Counted from the stretch's first letter, positions 10,704-22,494 are shown. The stretch: DNA of 64,000 bases from Neurospora tetrasperma FGSC 2508 (GCF_000213175.1 NW_009799179.1:7823909-7887908), one strand, 5' to 3'. The notes: generated by a model not told the origin, from the sequence alone. Program-made: numbers and translations.

Positions 10704-13176
10704 ATGGCCGATCCTCCTCCCGATCCTCCCGAGCCTCAATTCCAACGCATCATCAAAGATCCTCCTCTGCCTCCCTTCCATGTCTACGCTATTGCCCGCC
10801 TTGCTGGCCGCTACCGCTGTCTGGGAGGTGTCTGTTGCCCAAGCCCATACGAAGCCACGTCGAAAGAGTCCATCGTCTTGTTCCTACGAAGAACTTTCTC
10901 GGACGCGTCAAACCGTATCCCCCTGGTTCTTGAACTAGAGCTCGGTTCAGACTTTTATGCCTGCCGCCGTGCCGGTCCTCCCGCGCACAGCCCACCGTCA
11001 GCAGCAGAAGAAGAAGAAGAAAAGCCGTGCTTCCCTTTTATACACACATGCCTATGCGTCGGCTCGGCGTCGCTCATGGAAGACGCGCGTTATCAGGGAT
11101 GGAACCATTTTGGAGAGAGTGTTTTTCCCTTGTCTGCTGATGAGATCCTGGGTAATTGTCCTGTGGGTTGTTGTTATCGCTCAGAGTTACTGCCCGAGGA
11201 CGCCGCCGTCACTGGCATGTCGGTCATTTTTGTTGATGTGACTGATCCAAGCGACATCAGACATCGCTTTGGGAAATGGGAACCAGACTTGGATCCAGAA
11301 TCGGGATCAACAAAGCTTGAGCACCTGGTGACTGGGTGGTCGTTGCCTCGATGGTCTGGTGACGGGATGAATAACGGGCTCTTCACTGAAGAGGAAAGAC
11401 ACGAGCTAGCATTTGCTTCCAGGATAGAGCTTGGGGCGTTTATAGGTGAGTGGGAATTTCATTCTAATATTAGTCACCATATCATATCATAAAACGCTTC
11501 TGATCATCACCGTGCTCACATCACACTTGTCAACAGAGACTTGGCCAGGGGTAATCTGGGATTTTGATCCCTCGCAACAACCGGTCAGATTGCCCCCGGA
11601 CAGGCTGGCTTATGCCCAAAGACGTGAAGAGTGGACAATGGATCCTATGGTAGCAACCATGGCCCAGGTGACTTGGGGGGAACTGATCAAGTACGAAGCA
11701 CCTCTGCCTATAGGCCGACGTGCAGCAACTCGTTCGCATTTTCGATCTGAAATGAAGAAGCAAAAGGGTAAAGTGGTGGCATGGAAGGACGCCGTTCAGC
11801 TTCTGAGATGGGTATACCGTGATGAAAGCTTTCTGGACTGGGCCTGCTTTACTGGTCTTACAGCACGTGTTCTGCGGTTGGTGCTCGAAAAAGACCCCTT
11901 AGCCGGCGGTAGCCCACTTTCAAGTGCTCGGGTCCTGACTCTTTGTCCTGACTGGGAAAAGGAGGAGCCCAAGGCGATTGCGGAAGCTATATGCTCCCCC
12001 ACAGGCGTTCGGTTTTGCGATATTTATATCATGACACTACCCGAGCAAGCTGCGTCAATGGAAATCTGTCGAAAAACCAGTCAGCTCTTTCAGTATCTGG
12101 CGGAAAACGAACGCTGTCCAATAGGGAAGATGTTGCTGACTGGAACGTATAGCACGAGTCTGCACGAAAGATTCTGGCTTCCTCAACCCAGCAGTCTCTC
12201 AGTGACTCGACGATCTCCAGTGTTACAGTTTCTCCTCCACAACCGGGAATGCTCTCCTGATGGCGCCACTGGCATTATCTCGAATACCTTCCAGTCCTAC
12301 TATCTCAGAGATGCTTGTCTGACCCCCATCAAGCTCGTCAACGGCCTACTTGATTTCATCTACCACACCCATTGGACCCCTTACGACGGTGAACTTGGGC
12401 CACCGTGGGGAGACGGTCTTCGATTTTGTATGTGTCTTTCCCGAGCCTCGTCAACCTTTGACCAAGACCATGAACGCCCTCAAATTCAAATCAGCCCTCT
12501 CCCCGCAGAGGCCTACGCCATTGCCCGTGCAACTCCCGCCTTCCGAGTACACCCCGAGAGATACTGTCAAAGTCAGAGTGAGCCACATCCACGTTACTAT
12601 TCTCAGCTCCGCGATATAGACCACGACCATTGGACCCTGATTCTTGTCCAGGAGAGACACAATGCGGTCCAAGAGAGACTCATGCCAGACGGGTCGACCA
12701 TCATGCTTCCTTCGCTGAGACTCCAGTTCAGCTACTGCTTCGTCCGATCGTCCAAGCCCGAAGCCAGATTCTCACTTGTTGCCGAACGCTGTCGCCCGGC
12801 AGATTATGTTCGAGGAGACATGAGGTGGATCGGAGAATGCCCGCTAAGCTGGCTGGACCTTGAGACGACGGACTTGGAGGGCTTCCTCTTGGACACTATG
12901 GGTCCAGGAGTAGATGTTGAAAAGCTGGATGCCCGAATCGAATATTACGATGAGAGATCTGCATGGGCGTTGGGGACTAGGGGCGACGTACGGCAAGATG
13001 ACATTTGGCTGGAATTGGAAGTGATGGATGCCCAAGGAGCCAGAGCCGCGTTGAAGCGTCATTCGAAAAATGTGAAGGTAACGACTGAGGATATGGAAAG
13101 GATGAGAGATCGGTATAGGGATAGGGCGTGGGTTTTGGGGGCCGAGGGGGGGAACCAAGGAATGGATGGGGTATGA
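10704..13176 (+). CDS. Uncharacterised 793 aa protein
   Basis: Exons 10704-11445 and 11537-13176. The 91 bp intron (GTGAGT...CAACAG) splits a Glu codon and joins two long frames. The N-terminus is Pro/Asp-rich (MADPPPDPPEP) and includes an acidic run (AAEEEEEK). There is no signal peptide or membrane segment. Cys/Trp-containing blocks recur (RCLGGVCCPSP, GNCPVGCCYRSE, DWACFTGLTARVL, HFGESVFPLSADE). The segment PFHVYAIARLAGRY near the start resembles PAEAYAIARATPAF late in exon 2, so the protein may contain a weak internal repeat. I do not recognise the family; the length and good codon structure make it a genuine gene. It is probably a lineage-restricted cytosolic protein. Confidence 0.75.
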
Positions 13177-14998
13177 CCGAGGTCGGTAAATTGGGTTAGG
13201 AGACATAGCCAAGCTGTGGAAATCAACCTGTGATGCAACATTGGATGGAGTGGCGATGTAGGGAATATGCCCGTCGTTTCACTAGAGGCGTAGATGTTGG
13301 CCCGGCCACTTTGTTTGCATGATGAATGACTGGCATTTTTGATGCAAATCGAATCCTGCTGGTGTGGAAAGTCAAAATGGACAATGACTGAGAAGCCCAA
13401 GAGAAGTGCCGAAAAATGCTGCCCGTCGTTTTCCGTGAACAGAGAACCAAAGCCAAGACTAGCTCCTGCCATGTTCACAAAGGCCTTCATCCAGACACCG
13501 CAACGTTCCTACCCCTGGCATGCTGCAGATGTTTTGGTCACTCCTTCCCCCTTTCTCTCTGTGTGTGCCCTCGAAGTTCCAGAAAAAAAGAAGTCAAAAA
13601 GCTCAGCCACCCATTGTCAGGGTGAATCCCCGAGCCAAGCTGCGGCCTACAAAAGACTGTACCACAGTACCGCGTATCTGGGTGATGTTTTCTGGCCACT
13701 GCACATCATGCTGCTTGGCTACGCGCATGGTAAACGGGTACAAGTGTTGTTGGCATGCATGAGCTGGGACCTCGCCAGTATGTGGTCTGGGTCCCAGGCT
13801 TCTGTTGCTGCCCCTCTGAAATTCAATCTGAATACTTGCCAGTGCCGATGGGTGCCGGTGCCGGTACCCTGGAATCAGTACTCTGCAGCTCATGCCTGGT
13901 CTGTGGCAGTTCTTTCAAGTTTGCTACCAAATCCAGTCTTGATGCAAGTTGCTCCTGCACTTCATTCTTGCTACTTCTGGAAATTGGCAAGAGCGTCAAC
14001 ACCCCTTCTTATTGCAAAAGCTAACGAGAATTGCTGGATGCCATCCGTAAGAGATTTATCAAGAAATTGCAATGGAGGCAATTAGATATCTTCTTTTAGC
14101 GAGGAGCATTTGATAAATTCGTTGTGTTTTGTTATCAACATCGACTTTTCTTTCGGACATACGGGAAGCAATGAAAGCGGTGAGTCACCCAGACTTGCAT
14201 GCCTCGGAAGGCTTTGATTCTTGGAGACCCCAGGATGGATCGGTACTCGGTCGTAATGCCCGACGCGCCCTTTGATTCTGCCTACATTGACACCACGCGC
14301 ACGCACGGGAGGCCCATTGGGTATTCCAGGTTGGACCCAGAACATACCAAGGTGACCGAGGGCATGTTCATCGATACCCAGAAGACAGCCGTTGACCTGA
14401 TGACAGTGACTCGTATTGGACAATGTCTCTATGAGGGCTTTGGGTAATCTTTGGGTTCTACTACATTGAGAACGATGCCTTCCCATCTGCAAAGCCAGAT
14501 AACCCAGAGGACAAGGAATTCGCGATCATCAAGCCACTCAGCAAATCCCCTGAACCCCGACCGAAGAACATTTCAGAGACAGCTCACGCTGTCTTGATGT
14601 TGGTCTGGAATGACGACAAATGATCATTATCCCGAGTTAGCCACGGCATCAAAGTTGACTTGGCCTTCGGGATCCAATGGGGAATGGATGGTTGTTTTAT
14701 CTCAATCCATCCAACATCTGCATGCTATCCTCACCGTATGCACCAAGTTTGGTGATATTTCCACGTTTAACTTGCTCATCCTGATGCACACTATTGTGTA
14801 GCCAGAGCTTCCTTGCTTCTGGTACCCTTAATTCCGAGCATGATTGCGAGTGACGGCCCGCTTGAAGAGAAGGTGAACCTTTCCAGCCACCGGTCCTACA
14901 TAACTGAATGGGTCCCCATGCCGGAAGCACAACTTCTTTCTACTTTGTGGCCTGCAAGCTCTAGCCATCCTCTCGAGACACTTCAACCATTCTTCATC
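13177..14998. other. Intergenic region containing a possible gene remnant
   Basis: Apart from the remnant listed separately (14199-14623), nothing here is supported. The plus frame 13339-14085 is open for 248 codons, but its translation is rich in Cys, Trp, Met and Pro without motif or splice logic and looks accidental. Confidence 0.4.
14199..14623 (+). pseudogene. Possible gene remnant split across two frames
   Basis: From 14199 the plus frame reads protein-like sequence (MPRKALILGDPRMD, HGRPIGYSRLDPEHTKVTEG, then LMTVTRIGQCLYEGFG) and stops at 14445-14447. Immediately afterwards a neighbouring frame continues with equally protein-like sequence (FYYIENDAFPSAKPDNPEDK, KNISETAHAVLMLVWNDDK) to a stop near 14623. 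The join needs a frameshift, and I found no intron that makes it. Either this is a decayed fragment or two accidental open frames; I do not know the family. Confidence 0.3.
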
Positions 14999-17015
14999 AT
15001 GGCGAAACCCACAATCTTGAAGATTCCCGAAGAAGTCCTAGAAGCTATTCTCAAGGAGTGCCGCACTTGGTATCACCCTTCTGTGAAGAACAAGGACGCC
15101 GCACCCATCGACTTCGGCACTTACTCGGATTTCCACTTGCGATTGGATTATGTCAAATACCTACCAGTGTTATTGACTTGCCGGACCTTTCTTCGTATCG
15201 CATCACCATTAGCTTACGAATGTGTAAGCTTGGTTAGCCCTGTTCTCCATGGACAGAAAAGGCGCCCATCGTTTCCAGAATATTACACCATGTTACCCAG
15301 AAGGGATAGTGGACGTGTCTACTCGTCGCTTTCAGACCAGCTCCATATCACCATCATCAACCTTTCACCACAGGGCATTGAACGGTCGCTAACGACGCTC
15401 ACATGTCAATCTCGGCCCAAGATAGCAGGGAGTTGCAGAGCACTGAGCATCGACCCGAGATTGCCAGTAACGTAAGTTAAAGTAGTGTACTCGAAGGCCG
15501 CTTGCTCAGGTGACTAATTATCGACGCTAGCAGTCCTTCTCAGACGCTGGTGTTGTCAAAAGTGTACTCTGAGGATACGCTAGCCAGTCTCACCACGGTT
15601 CGCTCACTCGATTATACCTTAGCCTCGCCGTCCGGCGTGTTCGATCTGTCCCATGTCGATTGGACAACGGATGATTCGGTTCAATGGCAACTCAAGTTCT
15701 TTCAAAATGCTGTTACCCATCTGCCACGGGTGAAAAGACTCAGACTTGCTTTTGTCCGCGAAAGGCTCTGTCCATCCATCTGGAATGGTCTGGTTGAATT
15801 GCTTGCCCAGGTCAACGATCTGCAAGTTATGTGTCTCTCCCACATGCGTTCTCTAACTGAACAACGCGGACCTCATGCCGCACCTGGGAACCCATTTGCA
15901 GATGAGGTGCTACAGGCAAGTACACACACCCCGGCTTCGGGACCATGCCATTGTGTCTTCCATTGTCACTACCCCCTACTAACAAGCCACAGAGTCCAAA
16001 ACACACCGCACGATTCACAACACTCATTTTGAACAACTACGGGCGATGTTACAAAACCCTTGAGTATCTCATCCGATGGCCACGCAGACTCGAGCATTTT
16101 TCTTTCACGCTGCGATTTGGCTTGGAATCCTTGTACTTGAATGATATCCACATGCGCGACGGTCCTATGGCCGGCCAGATCGTTCAGAAGTTACATGACA
16201 TGCTCGAACCTCATCGGACTACGCTGAAGAGCTTACGAATAGGGCTCGCGTTGACACCGGTTGCGTTTGCAATGGCGTACATGCCTGGGCTTGACTATCC
16301 CGCTGGGGCCAATTTCGGATTGGACCACGGCATCATACCAGACTTTCGAGACTATCGAAACCTACAGCACCTCCACATTGCGTCCATCTTTACTGGTCAT
16401 CAGGATTTCTGCGACCGGTGGAGATTTAGAAGTGAATCCCGCGACTTGGACGAGTTACACCGGGATGTAGACCGACTTCTCGCTCCGACTCTATATCGCA
16501 TCACTCTGGATGTCGGCTGCGAGTTCTCTCTGCGGCACTGCCCTTGCTTCCCCCTTGACATAAAGGACCAGCCAGTCTGCGACCTCCTCTGTCCTCTCGA
16601 TCAGGACCTTTTTGCCTTTCTCATCACTCTCGCCCGGCGCGCCAAGTATCGGAGGGCTCGGCTTTGTCAAATCCACGTCAACTACTGTGTCAGGCCTTTT
16701 GCTCTTCCCATGCCCGTCTCCGATCTTCCAGAAGGGTTCGATCGGGAATGGATTCCTCAGTATCACTATTTCGATCCGTGGGAATGGCTCGAAAGAGTCA
16801 AAAGGAGAGTGGAGAGGCTCGGCATCCTGTTCACCTACAATGGTCTGGAACCTGTATGCGGCGTGCCTCGAACGCATATCCCGATCCCCGAAATACCTTT
16901 CGATATGTCGGTGGCGGAATGGTTGCAGCTTTGCAGACAGCATCATTTACAGCTATTCAACTACGAGGATGAGATGTGTTCGGAGCACGTCTGGACGGTG
17001 GTCAAGAGCGGCTGA
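14999..17015 (+). CDS. F-box-like protein (about 626 aa)
   Basis: Exons 14999-15471, 15531-15915 and 15993-17015. Intron 1 is GTAAGT...TAG/CAG with a tandem TAGCAG acceptor, so exon 2 may start at 15531 or 15534 (one Ser more or less). Intron 2 is a GC-AG intron: CAG/GCAAGT at 15916 with a perfect TACTAAC branch before CACAG. Both splices keep the frame. The N-terminus (MAKPTILKIPEEVLEAILKE, then LPVLLTCRTFLRIASPLAYE) has the Leu-Pro-Glu-Glu-hydrophobic pattern of fungal F-box-like domains. The rest carries Leu-rich stretches (LPRVKRLRLAF, LEHFSFTLRFGLESLYLND, YRNLQHLHIASIF) compatible with an irregular LRR-like solenoid. A substrate receptor of an SCF ubiquitin ligase is the usual inference. 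The last codons precede a CTG/GAG microsatellite. Confidence 0.72.
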
Positions 17016-18012
17016 AAAAATTGCTGCTGCTGCTGCTGCCTTGGCCTAAAGGCTGAAGGAGGAGGAGGAGGTCGAGAGAGAGAAGATTGCTCCGCGAGGG
17101 GACCGCATATTGTCTGCATTGTTGCAGCAAGAGTGTTGAGGAACATATGTTGGTATGACGCAAGTTTGTAAACCGAGAGTTTGGTTAGATGAGACAAAGA
17201 CAGGAAAGGAAACGACAACAAGGAATTATCGGAAGAATACCTAAGAATCACAAGGAGTTGGATGGATGTATGGGCTGGAGTTTACGCTTGATTTTGTACT
17301 TGGCATAGCGAAAGGTTTCCTTTATCATGATCGAATCTGCATCATAGGTATTTTGCCAGAGCAAAGGGTCATAAGATTGAACCGACCATAGATAGTCCAA
17401 TATCACACAGTTTGCTCTGGAAGGGCCGTTATGGAACGGTGATAATCCTCGGTGTTGATTGGAAGTACGTCGGCTAGAGTCTATAAGCGATTCTATCTTA
17501 CTCGGATGGTATTCTATCTTACTCGGATGGTATTCTATCTTACTCGGAGGGTATTCTGTCTTACTCGGATGGTATAAGAAAAGACGTACGGATGCGTTCA
17601 CTAGTGTACCGGATGTGTAGAAGATCGTAACGTGTCTGGTCATATTCACCTTTCGCCAGGTCGCCAAAATGCCACTTCCCTTGCCCTGCTGTTATCCACC
17701 GAGCGGGGATCGAGGGCAGTTGCGGCACGGGGAACGAGCTGAACGTCCCTATCGAACGGCGCCGGAGTGGAGCCGAGGAGATTCCATCACTCACGATTTC
17801 TCAGCTAGGTACATGATGACATAGGAATACTAGAGTTACATTACAATTCACTACTTGCCCATTAAATTGCAAGACATTGCTCGGACAATAACAACAGGCA
17901 GACATAGCCAAGTCCCATGAAAGTGTAACCCATCACCCCATCCGGCCCATTATTACCCACCTCCACCTTACCTCTACCTCTACTACCCTTCCGTAGAGGT
18001 ACCTTGGTTGAT
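17016..18012. other. Intergenic region with a 21-bp tandem repeat and weak open frames
   Basis: Two overlapping minus-strand frames (17248-17667 and 17561-17794) are open. The first contains the heptad-like repeat encoded by the tandem array and ends in sequence that could be protein-like (DYLWSVQSYDPLLWQNTYDA). I cannot link them by splicing, so I do not call a gene. The end near 17940-18010 is a pyrimidine-rich 3' flank. Confidence 0.35.
17490..17573. repeat. Tandem repeat, four 21-bp units
   Basis: Four consecutive 21-bp units start at 17490, 17511, 17532 and 17553 (ATTCTATCTTACTCGGATGG plus T). Unit 3 differs by one base (GAGGG) and unit 4 by one base (CTGTC). The period is a multiple of three, so minus-strand translation gives a repeated heptapeptide. 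Confidence 0.95.
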
Positions 18013-19742
18013 CTATCGCTGATCATAAGTAACACTAAACTGCGTAGTCATCTGAATCCCGCCACCCGGTCTGCCTTCCCCTCCCACCTGGTTCATCCTA
18101 TCTGCTGATCGATCCCTGTCTCTCAACCCTATGCCCAGCCTTGAGTTTGATCTCGACATCGTCGTCGCCGCCGACACAGAAGACACATGAAGAATGGTAT
18201 CTTCGCTAGTCGCATCCCCCGTCGTCGTCACCATCACCATCTTATCATCATCTTCTGTCGACACCCTATCCCGTTGATAAACAGTCGTCACTCTGCCCAC
18301 ATCCGTCGTCGACGATATCTTTCTCTCCACATCATCATCATCATCATCATCATCAGACGAAACAGACCCCGAAGCTGACGGGCGGCGGTGGCGGTGGCGG
18401 CGTCCAGAAGACCCCGTGGTGCTGCTGTATTTCCTGTCCATCTCAACAAACATGCCGCCCCCCTGATGCTGATGGCGCGGCGATCTGCTGAGACCGATAC
18501 CACCAACACCAACACCGGCTTCGATGGCGACGTCGTGCTGATGCGGACCTTGCCAGCTTCGTAGCTCGGATTGGGAAGAGATCTCCCGGTGGCCAATGTC
18601 CCCTTCGGGACCGGTGCGTTGTTGTTCGCGCCGGGAGATGGCAAAGTATTTGGGGAAGAGGTAGGCGAGTGGGAGGCGGCAGACGGGCAGGCAGGCGCAG
18701 ATGATGGCCATGTTTTGCTCGATGATGGTCCAGATTGAGGAGTCGAGGTCGTCTTTCGAAAGTCAGTTCAGTTATTTTGCAAAACCAAAAAAAAAAAAAA
18801 AAGAAAAAAAAAAAAAAGATAGGGGTTGAACAAAAAGGATAAACGAGAGAAAGAAAACATACAAGTCGTATCAGGCGTCTTCGTCGAAAAAGTCAAGGTC
18901 TGCATCCTCAAAATACTCGTAATCGTCGTGAAGAAACCAAGAGCAAACATGAGCACCACCGCCACCTTCTGCGTCTTGCGGAGGTGCGACGTGAAGATGG
19001 GGTACATGGGCAGCGCCAGAATGAGGATATCCGTGCTGATGCTGAAGCCGGCGTTGGCGTACCAGTTGACCGTGATGTCGACGCAGGTTCCAGGAATGGA
19101 TTTGTCCCAGGCGCGAGCGACGGGCGTGCATTGCCAAACGGAGGCGCCAAAGGTGGCGATCATGTAGGCGATGATGATGCCTATGAGGATGTAGCAGGCA
19201 ATGCGGAACCATCGTTGGACGAAGATGCGCAGGTAGAGGAGCAGGATGGAGGTTTTGGTGAGGTTGATGGTGATTTTGTAAAAGGCTTGGGCTACGTAAA
19301 AGAGCTGGATGGTTGCAGGACGTGTTAGTGAGATGGTTTTTTTTGGGGGTGAAGAATTGGATTTTTTTATTTTTTTTTCATACCTTCAAAGTCATGAGTT
19401 TATTCTCCCTCGAGAGGTTTCGGATATGTTGGCCGAATCCATAGGCACATGAGGCTATCATGAGTGCCGAAACCACAGTAGCAAAGACCTGTTGATAGTG
19501 TTAGACCAAACTAGCCTCTGCAATTCATCGACATCTCTCCAGTCCCGAAACCAAGATCAACGAACCCATGATAGCAAAATCGTATAGTCATCCCATCCTA
19601 GGCCCTTCCATGACGCTGGCTTGAACCGAGCCCATAGCCTAATACCGATCAAGAATAGAGTAACAAAAAAGAGGACGATAGCCGGAGTCTCGATGGAGTG
19701 CGCCCTGTTGTCGCCGGGCTTGTTCCCGGGGACCCTGATCAT
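18013..19742 (-). CDS. PTH11-like rhodopsin-fold integral membrane protein (487 aa)
   Basis: Minus-strand exons 19742-19566, 19488-19384, 19304-18863 and 18752-18013; all four join in phase. The product has seven hydrophobic segments: PAIVLFFVTLFLIGIRLWAR, then DDYTILLSWVFATVVSALMI, LFYVAQAFYKITINLTKTSI, FRIACYILIGIIIAYMIATF, GFSISTDILILALPMYPIF, VAVVLMFALGFFTTITSIL and IEQNMAIICACLPVCRLPLA. GWDDYT, the conserved Trp-Gln-Cys (VWQCTPVARAWD) and the CPV-R end of TM7 are hallmarks of the fungal rhodopsin-like/PTH11-type family, whose members act as surface sensors. No CFEM domain precedes TM1. The cytoplasmic tail (about 200 aa) is Ser/Arg-rich with an eight-residue Asp run encoded by an ATC repeat. 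Intron 1 has an unusual GTTCGT donor but a good CTAAC branch. Ligand unknown. Confidence 0.85.
18331..18356. repeat. ATC microsatellite coding for an Asp run
   Basis: Nine ATC units in the last exon of the PTH11-like gene encode the polyaspartate run in its cytoplasmic tail on the minus strand. Confidence 0.9.
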
Positions 19743-21003
19743 CTTTTGACAAGGCGACCCTGCCGTGGTTAAGTCGTGGAGAAGAGCGGAGTGGGGTCTT
19801 AGGAAGAAGATGGGCGTGCAAGCTGGAGAGTATCCATAATACTATATTTCTTGCGGGAGGCGATCAAGACCTTCAAGAAGTCAAGACCAGCCAGGTGTGT
19901 GGATGGGTGGTCCATGGCCGGTAAATACCTATCCCGATTCTTGATCAATGGCGGAAAAAAGAAAGCAAAGTTGTACCATAGTCAAAAGCAGACTATCTTA
20001 CTTGTTCCTATATCTCCTACCTTGTTTAGAAGTCCAATGGCTGGTAGTGTGGTATTATGTGGTAGGTTGATGCAGTGTGAGTAGTGCAAAGTCAAGCTGA
20101 TGCGCATGTCTTTGAAGCTGCGAGACATTGACTGGCTGACGGACTGTGACTGGCCGTCGAAGCTGTTTTTCTTTCTTTCTTTCTTGACAAACGCAAGGGA
20201 AACAAAGGTCTTGTCGTAGTCGCTTAGAAGACTGGCAAGCCAGGCCATTCCCACAGTGCTTCCCAGACGAGATTTGATGCTACTCTGGTGCAGCAAATGC
20301 CCTGTCTCCTGCGTCCAAGCACTGTCTAGATTAGGTGCGATGGCCGATCCGGTAGGTTAAACCGAAAGAGCCGCCGGGGTTGTGGGACGGAACTTTTTCG
20401 GATGGCTTGTCGGCGCGGCTCAAAAGACTGTGTCGTTGTGTGGTTTTGCGTCGATGCCTTTGAAATGCAGGTACGTAAGTAATTTTTAATGATCTACCTG
20501 CGCCGCCAATATGTATCAAGATTATCGTATGTATTGACTCTGGAAACACGAAGGCCATTTGGGATGCCCACCTGCCGCACCCGGAGCCACGCAACCCAGC
20601 TGCAGGCCGGGAACGGGGTATCGACATGTTGGGAAGGTGAAAAGCAGAAAATTGCCAGAATGAGCTGTTTGAATGATCGGGTTAATTGCGGTTCAATGCC
20701 CCAAGCGTCAATAGAATGCCACCTACCTATAGTCCTCGGTCGTCGTCATGTATATCGAAGCCGTCCTATCTTGTCCCTGACCATCTAGGTTACATATATA
20801 CCGCGTGTTGTGGTATCTCCACCCCCACCCAACTGCCACAACCGAGGACTGGCATTGCTTCCTTGCCAATACCCATCACCACTACTTTGTGCACGGGCGT
20901 ACGTAAATGGGTAACATGGCGAGCTCGCCCAGCCTCCTAACATGTATGTAATCTTCCGCAACCGACGGTGTGCTTCGTGAAGATTCTGACTTTCCCGTCC
21001 GAG

Positions 21004-21023
21004 CGGTCGGTCGGTCGGTCGGT
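21004..21023. repeat. CGGT microsatellite
   Basis: Nearly five CGGT units in the promoter region of the alpha/beta hydrolase gene, about 300 bases upstream of its ATG. Confidence 0.9.
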
Positions 21024-21179
21024 GGAATGCGCCATCCCCAAGACTTATAGTAATTACGAGGTAACATTTGGTACCAAAAATCTCGCAATCTTCACTGTCG
21101 AAGTATCTCCTTTGCTCGGGCATACCGCTCCTTGGATGGAAGGTGAAGAAAGGCCGCAGCCGAATATCCGATTGCGACC

Positions 21180-21187
21180 TTATATAC
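21180..21187 (+). promoter_or_regulatory. TATA box of the alpha/beta hydrolase gene
   Basis: TTATATAC lies about 145 bases before the ATG at 21328 and is followed by a C/A-rich leader (CACACCCGCTGC, CACACAGACCC). Confidence 0.5.
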
Positions 21188-21327
21188 CACCCGGATCCCA
21201 CCACCAAGTAACAGCAATGTAAAGGTGATGAGCCCCCAAGCCAAACCAGATCTTCACCTGGCTTGGTATCACATCACACCCGCTGCACCCACACCATCAC
21301 ACAGACCCAGACGCCGGAGCAACCATC

Positions 21328-22494
21328 ATGAAACTCCTCACCCTCCTTATCGCCGGCGCTGCTTTGCCGCTCACCTCTGCCGCTCCCGCGTCGACGGCCA
21401 TCGTCAAGGACGCCTCTGCCGATAGGGATGCCTCGGTGGCCGCCACCCTCGCCCAGAGCAGCAAAGACATCTACCCAGCCAAGTGTCCGGAAAACGTCAA
21501 CGGCTTCAACTACACCTACCCCTCGACACTATGGTTCTACAACCTGACCTCGACCGTCCAGGGGTCGAGTGAGGTGCTCGAGATGGCCTTCATGGACCTT
21601 CTCCCTCCCAACTACAACCCTCGCAACGCGGAGCCGCAAACCATCCTTCTCCTGCACGGCAAGAACTTTTGCGGTCCCACCTGGTACGCGGCCGCGACGC
21701 CCTTGCAAAAAGCCGGCTACCGCGTCATCCTACCCGAGCAGCTGGGCTTCTGCAAGTCGACCAAGCCGACGCAGTACAGCTTCAACTTAACGTCCTTGGC
21801 AACCAACACACACAACCTGGTCAAGGCGCTCGGGATCACCAAACCGCCAATCGTCATCGGCCACTCCCTCGGCGGCATGCTCGCGTCGCGCTATGCGCTG
21901 ACGTACCCGGAGTTTACCAAGTCGTTGATGCTGGTTAGCCCTATCGGCTTGGAGGACTGGAAGCAGCTGGGCGTGCCTGACCGCTCGTTTGACCTGTTGA
22001 CGGGGGATGAGAAGTCGACGACGTATGCCTCGCTGAGGGGGTACGAGCAGGCGACGTACTACCCGGGCGCCGAGTGGACCGAGGACTTTGACAAGTGGGT
22101 GGTGATGCTGACCAAGGTGTATGAGGGCGACCAGAAGGAGAAGTTCTGGGCGGATCAGGCTCATGTGGTGGAGATGGTGCTGGGACAGCCGACCATTCAC
22201 GAGTACAACAAGATCAAGCCCAAGACGTTGTTGGTGGTGGGCGAGAAGGATAACACGGCTATTGGCAAGGTGTGGTCGCCGCCCGAGGTGCAGGCAAAGC
22301 TCGGCCACTATGCTGTCTTGGGACGCCAGGCACAGGCGGCGATTCCTGATGCTACCCTTGTGTCGTTCCCGTATCTTGGACATGCTCCTCAGATTCAGGA
22401 ACCCGAGATGTTCAACCGCCTGCTGGCAAGCTGGGTGAAAACCGGCGGCCGCACCCTGGAATCGCTCAAGCTGAATGCCACCATCATTAGGTAG
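21328..22494 (+). CDS. Secreted alpha/beta hydrolase (388 aa)
   Basis: A single exon encodes 388 aa. Residues 1-18 (MKLLTLLIAGAALPLTSA) form a signal peptide. The alpha/beta hydrolase core is complete: oxyanion-region LLLHGKNFCGPTW (108-119), nucleophile elbow GHSLGG with Ser180, acid LVVGEKDNTA with Asp308, and catalytic His352 in PYLGHAPQ. Several N-glycosylation sequons (NYT, NLT, NAT) fit an extracellular protein. Architecture and the HG/GHSLGG pair place it near epoxide hydrolase, haloalkane-dehalogenase-like or ester hydrolases; the substrate cannot be inferred. The start is the first ATG after a TATA box and a CA-rich leader. It is intronless, unlike most neighbours. Confidence 0.88.
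   Translation: MKLLTLLIAGAALPLTSAAPASTAIVKDASADRDASVAATLAQSSKDIYPAKCPENVNGFNYTYPSTLWFYNLTSTVQGSSEVLEMAFMDLLPPNYNPRNAEPQTILLLHGKNFCGPTWYAAATPLQKAGYRVILPEQLGFCKSTKPTQYSFNLTSLATNTHNLVKALGITKPPIVIGHSLGGMLASRYALTYPEFTKSLMLVSPIGLEDWKQLGVPDRSFDLLTGDEKSTTYASLRGYEQATYYPGAEWTEDFDKWVVMLTKVYEGDQKEKFWADQAHVVEMVLGQPTIHEYNKIKPKTLLVVGEKDNTAIGKVWSPPEVQAKLGHYAVLGRQAQAAIPDATLVSFPYLGHAPQIQEPEMFNRLLASWVKTGGRTLESLKLNATIIR

Larger units (their letters stand above)
19743..21327. other. Intergenic region
   Basis: No supported gene. It holds short frames on both strands without motifs, a CGGT microsatellite (21004-21023), a TATATA box (about 21181) and a CA-rich leader for the hydrolase gene. Confidence 0.45.

Noticed and set aside
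13339-14085. 248-codon plus-strand frame
   Set aside because: Composition is irregular (many Cys, Trp, Met), with no motif, no splice partner and no promoter-like leader; probably accidental.
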